DNA of 64,000 nt from Sinorhizobium glycinis. GTDB lineage: Bacteria; Pseudomonadota; Alphaproteobacteria; Rhizobiales; Rhizobiaceae. The first letter of the stretch is position 1; every line of letters starts with the position of its first letter. The translations under genes and the position numbers were made by a program. Shown here one piece after another: positions 54,537 through 62,785 of this stretch. The stretch is taken from contig NZ_LPUX01000062.1 of NCBI RefSeq assembly GCF_001651865.1, positions 124,001-188,000 of the forward strand, in the 5' to 3' direction. A model generated the notes under the pieces. It searched no databases and was not told the origin of the DNA. It saw only the letters and a program-made list of their open reading frames with translations.

Positions 54537-54748
54537 ACATACCGGAGAAGAAGGAAAAGTCGCCGGCGATCGCGGCCGCGATCATTATGGCAGTCGTCGG
54601 CATCGGCTTCTTCGTGCTGCCGTCGATCATAGTCCGGCTCGGCGACGTTTCCCCATGGCTCGCCGCCGGCGTCGGCGCGCTCTTCGTGCTCGGCTTCTTC
54701 CTGATCTTCTGGCTCCGCGCCCGCCATCAGCGGCGCAAAGGGCTGTGA
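54533..54748 (+). CDS. Small two-span membrane protein
   Basis: 71 aa from the GTG at 54533, overlapping the GNAT stop (GTGA), so expression is coupled. Two hydrophobic segments (AIAAAIIMAVVGIGFFVLPS and LAAGVGALFVLGFFLIFWL) flank a short loop, with basic ends (PEKKEK, RARHQRRK) that set topology. Conserved small protein of unknown role. Confidence 0.78.
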   Translation: MNIPEKKEKSPAIAAAIIMAVVGIGFFVLPSIIVRLGDVSPWLAAGVGALFVLGFFLIFWLRARHQRRKGL

Positions 54749-54795
54749 TTGCGCCGATTCGGTAATGTCGCAGACTTGGGATGCCGTCGAGGAAT

Positions 54796-54928
54796 CGCCC
54801 CTCTCCTCGGGTTTAACCCGAGGACTAACCCTCTCCCCGTCAGAACGGGGAGAGGGGACATTGGCGGCGCGGCATATCCCTTCTCCCCGTCAAACGGGGA
54901 GAAGGTCGCGGCAGCGGGATGAGGGGCA
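54796..54928. repeat. Composite inverted repeat (CTTCTCCCCGC family)
   Basis: Starts CGCCCCTCTCCTCGGGTTTA with the CCTCGGGTTTAACCCGAGG dyad, then CTCTCCCCGTCAGAACGGGG, CTTCTCCCCGTCAAACGGGG and ends GGATGAGGGGC. It lies between two convergent units. Confidence 0.87.
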
Positions 54929-54958
54929 GCAGCGGACGGAGAGTTTTTGGAAACTCTC

Positions 54959-55996
54959 TCACCCCTGCAGGGCAGCACCCAACAGAACAAGCCCCAGAAT
55001 CAGAACCAGCAGCGCACCGGCGATTTCGATGCCGTTCGAGATGCGTGCCGCTGCCGATTGGCTGGCGGCATAACGCAGCGCAAAGCCCTTGGCTGTGACG
55101 GCCATGGTGGCGAGGATCGACACGGTGATCGCAGTGCCGATCGACATGGCGAAGACCGAAAGGACCCCGCCCAGATAGAGCCCGTTGAGGAGCGCGAAGG
55201 AAAGTACGATCAGGGCACCGGAGCAGGGGCGCAGGCCGACCGCGACGATTGCCGACCAGGCTTCGCTGAGCGCAAAGCGATCGCCTTTCAGCAGCGCCGG
55301 GTCGGGCGCATGGGCGTGGCCGCAGGTGGCGCAGACCTCGCCGGGGCCATGTGCGTGTGCTTGAACAGGGTGATGATGATGATGCGAGTGATCGTGGCTA
55401 TGCTGCCCACGATCGTGGTGGGCGTGCCCGCCGGCAATCGCCGGCGCCGGCCGCGTCATTGACCTGAGTTTGCGGAAGACGAGCCAGCCGCCGAAGGCCG
55501 CGATCAGCGCGTAGCTTGCGACCTCGAGCGAATGGGTCGCGCGCGTCATGCTGATGGAGGAGCCGCGCAGCACGAGGTAGACGGCGCCGATCAACAGGAT
55601 TGCCACGACGCCCTGCAGGATCGAGGAAAGGAACGACAGGAGGACGCCGCGTTTCAGTTCCGTCTCATTGGCGATCATGTAGGAGGAAATCACTGCCTTG
55701 CCGTGGCCGGGGCCGGCCGCGTGGAAGACGCCATAGGCGAAGGAAAGGCCGATCAGCGACCAGAGCTGCCAGGGGTTCTCGCGCATGTCCTTGAGCGCGC
55801 CGGTCAGCAGCCGATAGAAGCTCTGCTGCTCCATGTTCACCCAGGCGAAAAACCCGCCGAAGATGCCGGTGGTCTGTATCGAAGGCTCGGCGGAGCCGAT
55901 GCCGAGCGGCGATTGCGCGAGAGCGAGCGTCGCCGATATTGTCGTCAACAAAAGTGCAGCCGCCAACAGGCGGCCGGTCCTTCGGACGTTCAGCAT
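54959..55996 (-). CDS. Nickel/cobalt (NicO/RcnA-type) metal exporter
   Basis: 345 aa integral membrane protein. An N-terminal signal/anchor is followed by six or so spans. The NicO signatures are HAAGPGHGKAVISSYM and RPCSGALIVLSFALLNG. Between them a cytoplasmic or periplasmic loop of about 45 residues is extremely rich in histidine (HAHHDRGQHSHDHSHHHHHP, then CATCGHAHAPD), the usual metal-binding loop of this family. Start at 55996 overlaps the DUF1007 stop (ATGCTGA). Substrate (Ni, Co or Zn) is not decided by sequence. Confidence 0.92.
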   Translation of the reverse strand: MLNVRRTGRLLAAALLLTTISATLALAQSPLGIGSAEPSIQTTGIFGGFFAWVNMEQQSFYRLLTGALKDMRENPWQLWSLIGLSFAYGVFHAAGPGHGKAVISSYMIANETELKRGVLLSFLSSILQGVVAILLIGAVYLVLRGSSISMTRATHSLEVASYALIAAFGGWLVFRKLRSMTRPAPAIAGGHAHHDRGQHSHDHSHHHHHPVQAHAHGPGEVCATCGHAHAPDPALLKGDRFALSEAWSAIVAVGLRPCSGALIVLSFALLNGLYLGGVLSVFAMSIGTAITVSILATMAVTAKGFALRYAASQSAAARISNGIEIAGALLVLILGLVLLGAALQG

Positions 55997-56634
55997 GTGA
56001 CCTCGATCCTCGTTGCGAAGAGTTTCGACATGTCGGTGCCGGTCGGATCGTTCCAGAAGGCGTCGGTGAGCGTGTCCTTGTTCTCGGCCAGCACCTCGTC
56101 CGGATCCGGCCGCACGACCTGATGCTTGCACGCCTCGATCTTCTCGCCGACGACGGTGAGGTCGTCATCGGTCGGGAAGTCCATGGCCGTGTACATGGTC
56201 GGGTCGTAGACGCCGAAGGACAGCTTGCCTTTGAGCGGCATCGCCTCGGCCGGCTTGACCGCGAACATCATCAGGAGCTGGTTGTCCTTGTAATCGACGG
56301 TGATGCTGTCGGGCTTGTTGACCTTCACCGATTTTCCATTGTCGGAAATCGTCGTGTAGTAGTTGTACTCCGAAAGCGACTCGAGCACCGTTTGGCCGAC
56401 CTCTTTCAACTCGTCCGGGTCAAGCGTGGCGTTGGAATTCTTGTCGAAGTCGAGCACGACGCTTGCCGAGAACAACTCGTCGAACCGCCAGACGTTACGC
56501 AGCTCGCCAATATTCCCCTGGTCGTCCGAGACGATCTCCAGCCGCGCTTCGGCGAAAATATGCGGATGGGCGGCAGCGAGCTCGGGCGTCAAGAGCGTCG
56601 CAAGGCCGGCCAGGACGAGGCGTTGTGTGTTCAT
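55990..56634 (-). CDS. DUF1007 periplasmic protein paired with the metal exporter
   Basis: 214 aa from the ATG at 56634. A signal peptide ends LLTPELAAAHPHIFAE, and HPHIFAEARLEI is the DUF1007 opening with two histidines at the predicted mature N-terminus. DELFSASVVLDFDKNSNATL resembles an EF-hand-like acidic loop (DFDKNSNATLDPDE). Always found next to NicO-type transporters, with which it overlaps here by seven bases; likely a periplasmic metal-handling partner. Confidence 0.9.
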   Translation of the reverse strand: MNTQRLVLAGLATLLTPELAAAHPHIFAEARLEIVSDDQGNIGELRNVWRFDELFSASVVLDFDKNSNATLDPDELKEVGQTVLESLSEYNYYTTISDNGKSVKVNKPDSITVDYKDNQLLMMFAVKPAEAMPLKGKLSFGVYDPTMYTAMDFPTDDDLTVVGEKIEACKHQVVRPDPDEVLAENKDTLTDAFWNDPTGTDMSKLFATRIEVTC

Positions 56635-56760
56635 TGAAACGGGAAATCCTTTTCGGTCGAAGCGGACCGGACGATTCGCCCCTCGAATGTACCGAAAATG
56701 GGACGGAATTGGGACTTGGCGGAGCAAAGCTTTGATTGCCCCCCAAAGGCTGCGGCGCCT

Positions 56761-57654
56761 TCATTGCGTATTGCGGAACCAGCCGTGGAGAAAATCCACG
56801 AAGGTACGCACCTTGGTCGGCAGATAACGCCGGTGCGGATAGATCGCGTAGATGCCGCGGTCCTTGGGCACGTAGCCGTCGAAGAGCGTCACGAGCTCGC
56901 CGGACAGGATCCTCGGCCGAGCGATGAAGTCGGGGAGGACCGCGACCCCGATGCCGGTCACTGCGGCGCGGGCTGCGGCAAGCGGGCTGTTGACCTCGAT
57001 CGGACCGCTCACCGGAACCGTGAATGGCGACCCGTCCGGCTCGATGAAACGCCAGTTCGAATAGGACCGGCCGTTCGTATCGAGGATGCAGGGTATCTTC
57101 GAAAGCTCGCTCGGGTGCGCGAACGGACCGGTCTTCGCCATGAAGTCCGGCGAGGCGCAGACCAGAATCTGGAAGTCGTCGAGCTTGCGGGCGATCAGCG
57201 TCGAGTCCTCGAGCCGGGTGATGCGGATAGCCACATCGAACCCCTCTTCGACGAGGTCGATGAAGCGGTCGTCGGAAACGATTTCCAGCGACAATTCCGG
57301 GTGCTGCCGGCCGAAATCGATCAGCGACTGGCCGATCTCGGCATCGACGAAGGTCCGCGGCACGGTGATTCGAAGCCGTCCGCGCAGGTCCGAATTGTTG
57401 GCGCGGACGAGATCGGCAAGATTGTCGATCTCCTTCAGGATTTCGGAGGCGGAGCGGTAGTAGGTGTGACCGGCCTCGGTCAGCGAGAACTGCCGAGTCG
57501 TGCGGTTGAGGAGCAGCGCGCCGAGCTCGTCTTCGAGCTCGCGGACATATTTCGACAGCAGCGCCTTGGATTTGCCGACGCGCCGGGCGGCGGCCGAGAA
57601 ACCCTCTGCGTCCACGACGTCGATGAAGGCGCGGATCCGGGTCAAGGTGTCCAT
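56761..57654 (-). CDS. LysR-family transcriptional regulator
   Basis: 297 aa from the ATG at 57654. N-terminal winged helix-turn-helix (TRIRAFIDVVDAEGFSAAAR, GKSKALLSKYVRELEDELGA) and a C-terminal effector domain (about 90-297) with LEIVSDDRFIDLVEEGFDVAIR. Divergent from the decarboxylase gene, with a 604-base shared region. The upstream extension of the frame to 57756 has no features. Target unknown; the long leader makes it unclear whether it controls the decarboxylase. Confidence 0.92.
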   Translation of the reverse strand: MDTLTRIRAFIDVVDAEGFSAAARRVGKSKALLSKYVRELEDELGALLLNRTTRQFSLTEAGHTYYRSASEILKEIDNLADLVRANNSDLRGRLRITVPRTFVDAEIGQSLIDFGRQHPELSLEIVSDDRFIDLVEEGFDVAIRITRLEDSTLIARKLDDFQILVCASPDFMAKTGPFAHPSELSKIPCILDTNGRSYSNWRFIEPDGSPFTVPVSGPIEVNSPLAAARAAVTGIGVAVLPDFIARPRILSGELVTLFDGYVPKDRGIYAIYPHRRYLPTKVRTFVDFLHGWFRNTQ

Positions 57655-57899
57655 GATTCGTCTTTCTGTTCTGACCCGCGGGAGCCGGAAAGCTCCATCG
57701 AATCCCCGGTTTGGGATATCTCCGCGGCGCGCAACGGCGCGGCTGCAATCGTTCATCTAAAGTGAACACTCCCGCCCTGGCCCGGTCCAGAAAAAATTAG
57801 GGGCGAAATGGAAAAAACTCTTGATTACGACAGTGATTTTTCTTACCTACGCCCTTGCCCAAAGTCGCACGTGCCTGTGGGTGTCCGCCGACCCTCGAT

Positions 57900-58258
57900 T
57901 AGGTGAGGATCTCGGTAAGGTACCTGGAACTAACCCCTCCAGTCGCTATTCCGGCCAACCGGGAAATGCGAGGACATCTTGAAGCAACGACGGTGCGGGC
58001 CTTTCTGGTGTCTGCCGGCTCTCCAACAGCCGGGGTTACTGAAGAGGCACACCTTCATTGCCGGAAGTGCGGTTGGGTTATTCCCTCCAATCCATGGCAG
58101 ACAAAGCCGAGTCTTAGCCTTTGCGGGCTTCGATTCACCGTTACGCGCATCGAGCGCATGCATGGTTCCGGGGTCTCCACCGGCTGGTTCCAGTGCAAGC
58201 GCGCGTATGCCCTTTGTCCTCCACAGTCGTGGAGTTTAATGGATCGGGGAATAAGGCC
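57900..58258 (+). ncRNA. Probable speF-class leader RNA of the decarboxylase gene
   Basis: Part of the 604-base gap 57655-58258. Clear stems: TTCCGG/CCGGGAA near 57950, CCGGCT/AGCCGG (58015-58033) and CTCCAC/GTGGAG (58219-58234). Alphaproteobacterial ornithine-decarboxylase genes are known to carry a long conserved 5' RNA, the speF motif; position and length agree, but I could not check the consensus base by base. A TTGATT at 57821 with a weak TACCTA 17 bases later could be its promoter. A 34-codon ORF (58158-58262) overlaps the gene start. From 57655 to about 57820 I see nothing else. Confidence 0.5.
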
Positions 58259-59392
58259 ATGACCACCGCACGCATCATCGACTTCCTCAACACCCGACGA
58301 CCCGAAGGCCCCTGCCTCGTTGTCGACCTCGACATCGTGCGCGACAATTTCAAGGCCTTCCGTCACGCGCTGCCGGACAGCGCGATTTACTACGCCGTGA
58401 AGGCCAATCCGGCGCCGGAAATCCTGCGTCTTCTCGCCGGTCTCGGCTCCAATTTCGATTGCGCCTCCGTCGCCGAAATCGAAATGGCCCTCGAAGCCGG
58501 TGCGACCCCGAGCCGCATTTCTTATGGCAACACCATCAAGAAGGAGCGCGACATTGCGCGTGCCCATGCGCTGGGGATCAACCTCTTCGCGGTCGACAGC
58601 CATGAAGAGGTCGAGAAGGTGGCGCGCGCCGCTCCGGGCGCCCGTGTCTTCTGCCGCGTCCTGACGGACGGCGAAGGCGCCGAGTGGCCGCTGTCGCGCA
58701 AGTTCGGTTGCGTGCCGCAGATGGCCGTCGACGTGCTCGTCTATGCGCACCAGCTCGGCCTCGTCTCCTACGGCGTGTCGTTCCATGTCGGCTCGCAGAT
58801 GACGAAGCTCGACGCCTGGGATGCGGCGCTCGCCGACGCCAAGCGCGTCTTCGTGCAGCTCGCCAAGCAGGGCATCGAGCTCAAGATGGTCAATATGGGC
58901 GGCGGCTTCCCGACGAAGTACCTCAGGGACGTTCCGTCGGCCGAAGCCTATGGCCAGGCGATCTTCGGTGCGCTGAAGAAGCACTTCGGCAACAACATCC
59001 CGGAGACGATCATCGAGCCGGGCCGCGGCATGGTCGGCAATGCCGGCGTGATCAAGGCGGAGGTCGTCCTTGTCTCGAAGAAGTCGGACAATGACAGCCA
59101 CCGCTGGGTCTTCCTCGACATCGGCAAGTTCGGCGGTCTCGCCGAGACGATGGACGAGGCGATCCGCTATCCGATCCGCACGGCGCGGGACGCCGACGCG
59201 ATGGAGCCCTGCGTGCTTGCCGGCCCGACCTGCGATTCGGCCGACGTGCTCTACGAGAAGAACATGTACCCGCTGCCGATCTCTCTGACGATCGGCGACG
59301 AGGTTCTGATCGAAGGCACCGGCGCCTACACGACGACCTACTCGGCTGTCGCCTTCAATGGCTTCGAGCCGCTGAAGGCCTATGTGATCTGA
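58259..59392 (+). CDS. Ornithine/lysine decarboxylase, PLP fold III
   Basis: 377 aa decarboxylase of the eukaryotic-type (alanine-racemase fold) group that forms putrescine (or cadaverine). The PLP lysine is K48 in YYAVKANPAPEI. SFHVGSQMTKLD, NMGGGFPTKYL and the phosphate-binding EPGRGMVGNAG follow, and the cysteine donated across the dimer is in AGPTCDSADVLYEKN. All are intact. Start at 58259; the upstream open frame falls in the leader. The length equals that of rhizobial ornithine decarboxylases. Confidence 0.94.
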   Translation: MTTARIIDFLNTRRPEGPCLVVDLDIVRDNFKAFRHALPDSAIYYAVKANPAPEILRLLAGLGSNFDCASVAEIEMALEAGATPSRISYGNTIKKERDIARAHALGINLFAVDSHEEVEKVARAAPGARVFCRVLTDGEGAEWPLSRKFGCVPQMAVDVLVYAHQLGLVSYGVSFHVGSQMTKLDAWDAALADAKRVFVQLAKQGIELKMVNMGGGFPTKYLRDVPSAEAYGQAIFGALKKHFGNNIPETIIEPGRGMVGNAGVIKAEVVLVSKKSDNDSHRWVFLDIGKFGGLAETMDEAIRYPIRTARDADAMEPCVLAGPTCDSADVLYEKNMYPLPISLTIGDEVLIEGTGAYTTTYSAVAFNGFEPLKAYVI

Positions 59393-59400
59393 CCCTGCCT

Positions 59401-59422
59401 GCTCCCGCTTTGCCGCGGGAGC
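59401..59422 (+). terminator. GC-rich hairpin after the decarboxylase gene
   Basis: GCTCCCGC and GCGGGAGC around a 6-base loop, 9 bases after the stop. There is no U-run, so termination would be weak or factor-assisted. Confidence 0.45.
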
Positions 59423-59480
59423 GGCGACTTCACAATCATCTTTGGTCCGCCTGAAGCGGTTTTGATGACGGGAGGCCCCG

Positions 59481-60071
59481 ATGGCCGCTGTTGTTGACAC
59501 CCTGCGCGCGTTCTTCGCGCCATCCACCTTTGTGATCGATTCCGAAAATCCGGGCGACGTCGTCGCGCGCGAAAACCTGCTCGACCGGGCCATGGGCCCC
59601 GGCCGCCGCAAGAAGTCGTCGGAAAAGCTGCGGCGCGGCCGTGTGCCGGCCGAGGGCCTTGCCCTTGTGGCGCGCGACGTCGACGGACACGTCATCGGCA
59701 CCGTGCGTCTCTGGGATATCGAGGCCGGTGTCACCCGCGAAGGGCAGGCCGTGCCGGCACTGCTCCTCGGGCCGCTGGCCGTCGACCCGGCGCATGAGGG
59801 CAAGGGGATCGGCGGCATGCTGATGCGTGCGGCAATCGAGGAAGCGACGAGCCGCGGCCACGGCGCCATCCTGCTTGTCGGCGATGCCCCCTACTACGAG
59901 CGTTTCGGCTTCTTCGCGGAGCGGACGCAGCACCTCGTTATGCCCGGCCCGTTCGAGCGCAACCGCTTCCTGGCGCTCGAACTCAAGGAAGGCTGGCTCG
60001 AGGGTGCGGCCGGCATGCTGGTCGCCAGCGGCCGGAAGCTCGCGCTGCCGCCGGTCGAGCGCGCCGCCTGA
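59481..60071 (+). CDS. GNAT N-acetyltransferase (YhbS-like)
   Basis: 196 aa. ALVARDVDGHVIGTVRLWDI, then PALLLGPLAVDPAHEGKGIG with the acetyl-CoA motif EGKGIGGMLMRAAIEEA and DAPYYERFGFFAERTQHLVM. Preceded by GGGAGG. The gene follows the decarboxylase, so acetylation of a polyamine is an attractive but unproven possibility. Strong terminator downstream. Confidence 0.92.
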   Translation: MAAVVDTLRAFFAPSTFVIDSENPGDVVARENLLDRAMGPGRRKKSSEKLRRGRVPAEGLALVARDVDGHVIGTVRLWDIEAGVTREGQAVPALLLGPLAVDPAHEGKGIGGMLMRAAIEEATSRGHGAILLVGDAPYYERFGFFAERTQHLVMPGPFERNRFLALELKEGWLEGAAGMLVASGRKLALPPVERAA

Positions 60072-60108
60072 CGTTTCTTCCGCCTCTCACCCTGCGGAGG
60101 CGACATGA

Positions 60109-60146
60109 ACAGCGCTCCCGTCGCGAGGCGGGAGCGCTGTCATTTT
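60109..60146 (+). terminator. Rho-independent terminator after the GNAT gene
   Basis: Perfect 12-bp stem (ACAGCGCTCCCG with its complement at 60129-60140), 8-base loop, then CATTTTT. 38 bases after the GNAT stop. Confidence 0.85.
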
Positions 60147-60190
60147 TGGGGCCGTACTCACGAGTTGAAGGCAGCTCGTTCGTGGAGCCC

Positions 60191-60826
60191 TCAAGAGGTT
60201 GCGCGCCGATAGAAGGCCAGCGATCCGGCAAGCGCCAGAAGCGCACCGCCGCACACCCGGTCGAGCCAGATCGCGCCGGACCGCTTCAGGAAGCGCACGG
60301 CCTGCGAGCCAAGCAGCGCATAGCCGCACATCACCATGAAATCGATCGATGCGAAGACGAGGGCGAGCACGGCGTATTGTTGCGCTTGTGGCAGCGCGGG
60401 GTCGATGAACTGCGGCAGGAAGGCGGAAAAGAACAGGTAACCCTTGGGATTGGTGACGGCGACGAGAAAACTCTTCAGGAAGACTGCGCGCGGCGTGCCG
60501 GGACCGACCGCCTGTACGTCCTGCGATGCGATGTCGAGCGTGCCGCGGGAGCGCAGCAACTGGACGCCCAGAACGGCGAGATAGGCGGCGCCCAGCCATT
60601 TGACCACCGTGAACCAGAACTCCGACGCGGCGAGCAGCGCGCCGAGGCCGAGCGCCACCGCTCCGATCAGCACGAAATCCGAGAGCACAGCACCGATCAT
60701 TCCGTAGCCAGCGCGGCGAACGCCATAGCGCGACCCGTTGGTCAGCGCCAGGAGCACGGTCGGGCCTGGTGTTGCGATGCCGATGAAGGCGACCGCGGCG
60801 AATGCAAGGATGGTCGTCTCGTTCAT
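60191..60826 (-). CDS. LysE-family amino acid exporter
   Basis: 211 aa from the ATG at 60826 with GGAG nearby. Six spans. The family signature near the N-terminus is VAFIGIATPGPTVLLALTNG, and NPKGYLFFSAFLPQFIDP the middle signature of RhtB/LysE. Exports an amino acid, homoserine lactone or similar; substrate not readable. The 283-base gap behind it (60827-61109) shows no gene and no clear motif. Confidence 0.93.
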   Translation of the reverse strand: MNETTILAFAAVAFIGIATPGPTVLLALTNGSRYGVRRAGYGMIGAVLSDFVLIGAVALGLGALLAASEFWFTVVKWLGAAYLAVLGVQLLRSRGTLDIASQDVQAVGPGTPRAVFLKSFLVAVTNPKGYLFFSAFLPQFIDPALPQAQQYAVLALVFASIDFMVMCGYALLGSQAVRFLKRSGAIWLDRVCGGALLALAGSLAFYRRATS

Positions 60827-61109
60827 GGAAATCTCCTCTCTCGCGTGACATAGTCGTTCCACATCTTCGAAAGCGCTGCAACGAGGAATTGCGTGGCTCG
60901 GTGGCGCGAGCCTGCCGTGGCGTCACCGGAACATTTGACAGCCTGCGCCGCTTCGCCTATGGAGGCGGCGGGCGAGGGCCCCAGCCGTCCGCGAGCGTCA
61001 AGCTTTGGTGAAGTCCCTCTTTTCGACTCGGTCACGCCGCGAGGCATGCGAACCGATGGCAATGCGGGCACCATCCAAACGAGCGCATGCCTGAGCAGGA
61101 GACCCTGTC

Positions 61110-61556
61110 ATGACGCAAGGATCGCGCACCCTTCCATCATTGGATACGCTGAAGGCCCAGGCCAAACGCTTGCGCGCCCGGCTTGCCGCCGGCGGCGAGC
61201 AGATCGGGCATTCGAAATCCCTCGAGCTGATCGCCGCGCAATACGGCTATCGGGACTGGAACACGCTTTACGCCGCCGCCGGCAACCGGCCGCCCTTCAA
61301 CCCGTGGATGCTCGGCGCGCGGGTGAGGGGCCAGTATCTCGGCCAGGCATTTGAGGGCGAAATCCTTTCGGCCCAGGCGCTGACCGCACAGCCGGGGCGC
61401 TATCGCCTAACATTCAAGTTCGACGAGCCGGTGGATGTCGTCACCTTCGAAAGCTTCTCGGCCTTCCGTCAGCGAGTGACGGCGACGATAGACGAGAGCG
61501 GACGGACGATCGAAAAGACCTCGAACGGGCGGCCGCATCTGGAACTGGAGTGGTGA
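61110..61556 (+). CDS. Glyoxalase-related small protein
   Basis: 148 aa. The N-terminal part (SLDTLKAQAKRLRARLAAGG, then SLELIAAQYGYRDWNTLYAA) is a helical module seen in proteins annotated as the glyoxalase-related superfamily and in some plasmid-type proteins; the C-terminal half is beta-rich (GQYLGQAFEGEILSAQ, RYRLTFKFDEPVDVV). Function not known. Between the LysE gene and a repeat. Confidence 0.75.
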   Translation: MTQGSRTLPSLDTLKAQAKRLRARLAAGGEQIGHSKSLELIAAQYGYRDWNTLYAAAGNRPPFNPWMLGARVRGQYLGQAFEGEILSAQALTAQPGRYRLTFKFDEPVDVVTFESFSAFRQRVTATIDESGRTIEKTSNGRPHLELEW

Positions 61557-61581
61557 GGTTTGGCGAACGAGAGTTGACGTT

Positions 61582-61705
61582 GGCCCCTCATCCGCCTGCC
61601 GGCACCTTCTCCCACAAAGCGGGGCGAAGGGGTATGCCGCGCCGCCTTGTCCCCTCTCCCCGCATAGCGGGGAGAGGGCTAGGGTAAGGGCTAGGGTGAG
61701 GGGCT
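61582..61705. repeat. Composite inverted repeat (CTTCTCCCCGC family)
   Basis: Starts GGCCCCTCATCCGCCTGCCG and ends GGGTGAGGGGC. Two hairpins: CTTCTCCCACAAAGCGGGGCGAAG (imperfect) and CCCTCTCCCCGCATAGCGGG. A GGGCTAGGGTAAGGGCTAGG direct duplication lies near the right end. Located between convergent genes, 20 bases before the WD40 stop. Confidence 0.87.
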
Positions 61706-61725
61706 ATTGCGTCCGCAAATCCTCT

Positions 61726-62715
61726 CTATCCCGCAAGGTCCACCACGCCGCAATCGCCGGCAGCCGAGCCGAAGGCAAGCTGCCGGCCGCTCCTGTTCCA
61801 GGCCATGGCGGTGATCGCGCCCTTTCCGGGGCGGCGCAGCAGCACTTCCTTGCTGTCGGCGAAACGGGCGGCGATGATCATGCCGTCCTCATAGCCGATG
61901 GCGACGATGTCCTCGGCAGGGTGGCAGGCGACCGTCGTCACCATTGTGTTGCCACGCGTGCCGAGTTCGAGCGGCGCCTTGCCCATCGGCCCGTCCTTGC
62001 CCTGGAACGGCCAGACGATCGCCGCCGGCGCGCCTGAGGAGGCAAGCCATTTGCCCTTGGCGGACCAGGAAAGCGACTTCACCTTGGCAGGGTAGCCGGT
62101 CATGCGCATGTGCCGCGCCTCGGCCCCCGGCTTCGCATCGAGCTTCCAGCCATGCAGCGCATTCTCCTGCATGGTGGTAACGACGAAGCGGCCGTCAGGC
62201 GAAAAGCTGACGTCCGTATGCGCGCCCTTCCATTCAAGGTCGACCGGCTGGCCGGCCATTCCCACCCAGTGCAGCGACACGCCATTATAGCGCGCAACCG
62301 CGATGCGCAGGCCCTTGGGGGCGAAGGCGATGCCCTCGACGGTGCGTTCCTCGGGGAATTCCTTCGTGGTGCCGTCGGCAAGGCGGACATAGCTCGTCTT
62401 GCCATAGGCAAAGGCGACCGCCCTCTGCGGCCCGGCGGCGACTTTCGAAATCCATTTGCGCGGTGTCTCGGCGACAAGGCTCGCCGTTCCGTCGGCCGAA
62501 ACGCGCATCACCTTGCCGTCCTCGCCGCCGGTCAAGAGCGTATCGGTTGCCTCGTCATAGGCCAGCGATAGCAGGCCGTCGTGCAGCTCGGTCGTCTTGT
62601 GGCCCTGATCGAGACGGTGGATGGTGCCGGCGGCTCCGGCGAAAAAGGGAATGTCCTTGAGAAAGGCGACGCCGACGACGTGGCCTTCGAGATCGAGCGG
62701 AGCGACGGTCGGCAT
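61726..62715 (-). CDS. WD40-repeat protein paired with a CobW-like GTPase
   Basis: 329 aa; about seven WD40-type blades can be followed, for example GLLSLAYDEATDTLLTGGED, AHTDVSFSPDGRFVVTTM and GAITAMAWNRSGRQLAFGSA. No signal peptide, so cytoplasmic beta-propeller scaffold. It lies 64 bases downstream of the CobW-like gene, separated by a palindrome; this WD40-CobW pairing recurs in alphaproteobacteria and suggests joint action in metal allocation. Confidence 0.9.
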   Translation of the reverse strand: MPTVAPLDLEGHVVGVAFLKDIPFFAGAAGTIHRLDQGHKTTELHDGLLSLAYDEATDTLLTGGEDGKVMRVSADGTASLVAETPRKWISKVAAGPQRAVAFAYGKTSYVRLADGTTKEFPEERTVEGIAFAPKGLRIAVARYNGVSLHWVGMAGQPVDLEWKGAHTDVSFSPDGRFVVTTMQENALHGWKLDAKPGAEARHMRMTGYPAKVKSLSWSAKGKWLASSGAPAAIVWPFQGKDGPMGKAPLELGTRGNTMVTTVACHPAEDIVAIGYEDGMIIAARFADSKEVLLRRPGKGAITAMAWNRSGRQLAFGSAAGDCGVVDLAG

Positions 62716-62740
62716 CAGTTGGCTAGGCTCTCTTGTTTCA

Positions 62741-62785
62741 GCATGATCTGTTTCGGAAACCGGTGACCACTGTCCGGGATCATGC
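62741..62785. repeat. RIME-like palindrome supplying the CobW stop codon
   Basis: GCATGATC (62741-62748) pairs with GATCATGC (62778-62785), with TTTCGGAAACCGGT and CACTGTCCGGG between. Same design as the palindrome at 2601-2645. The stop codon of the CobW-like gene (62780-62782) falls in the right arm. Confidence 0.8.

Noticed and set aside
55310-55440. Low-complexity GAT/ATG-rich stretch
   Set aside because: It encodes the His-rich loop of the metal exporter and is not a separate repeat element.
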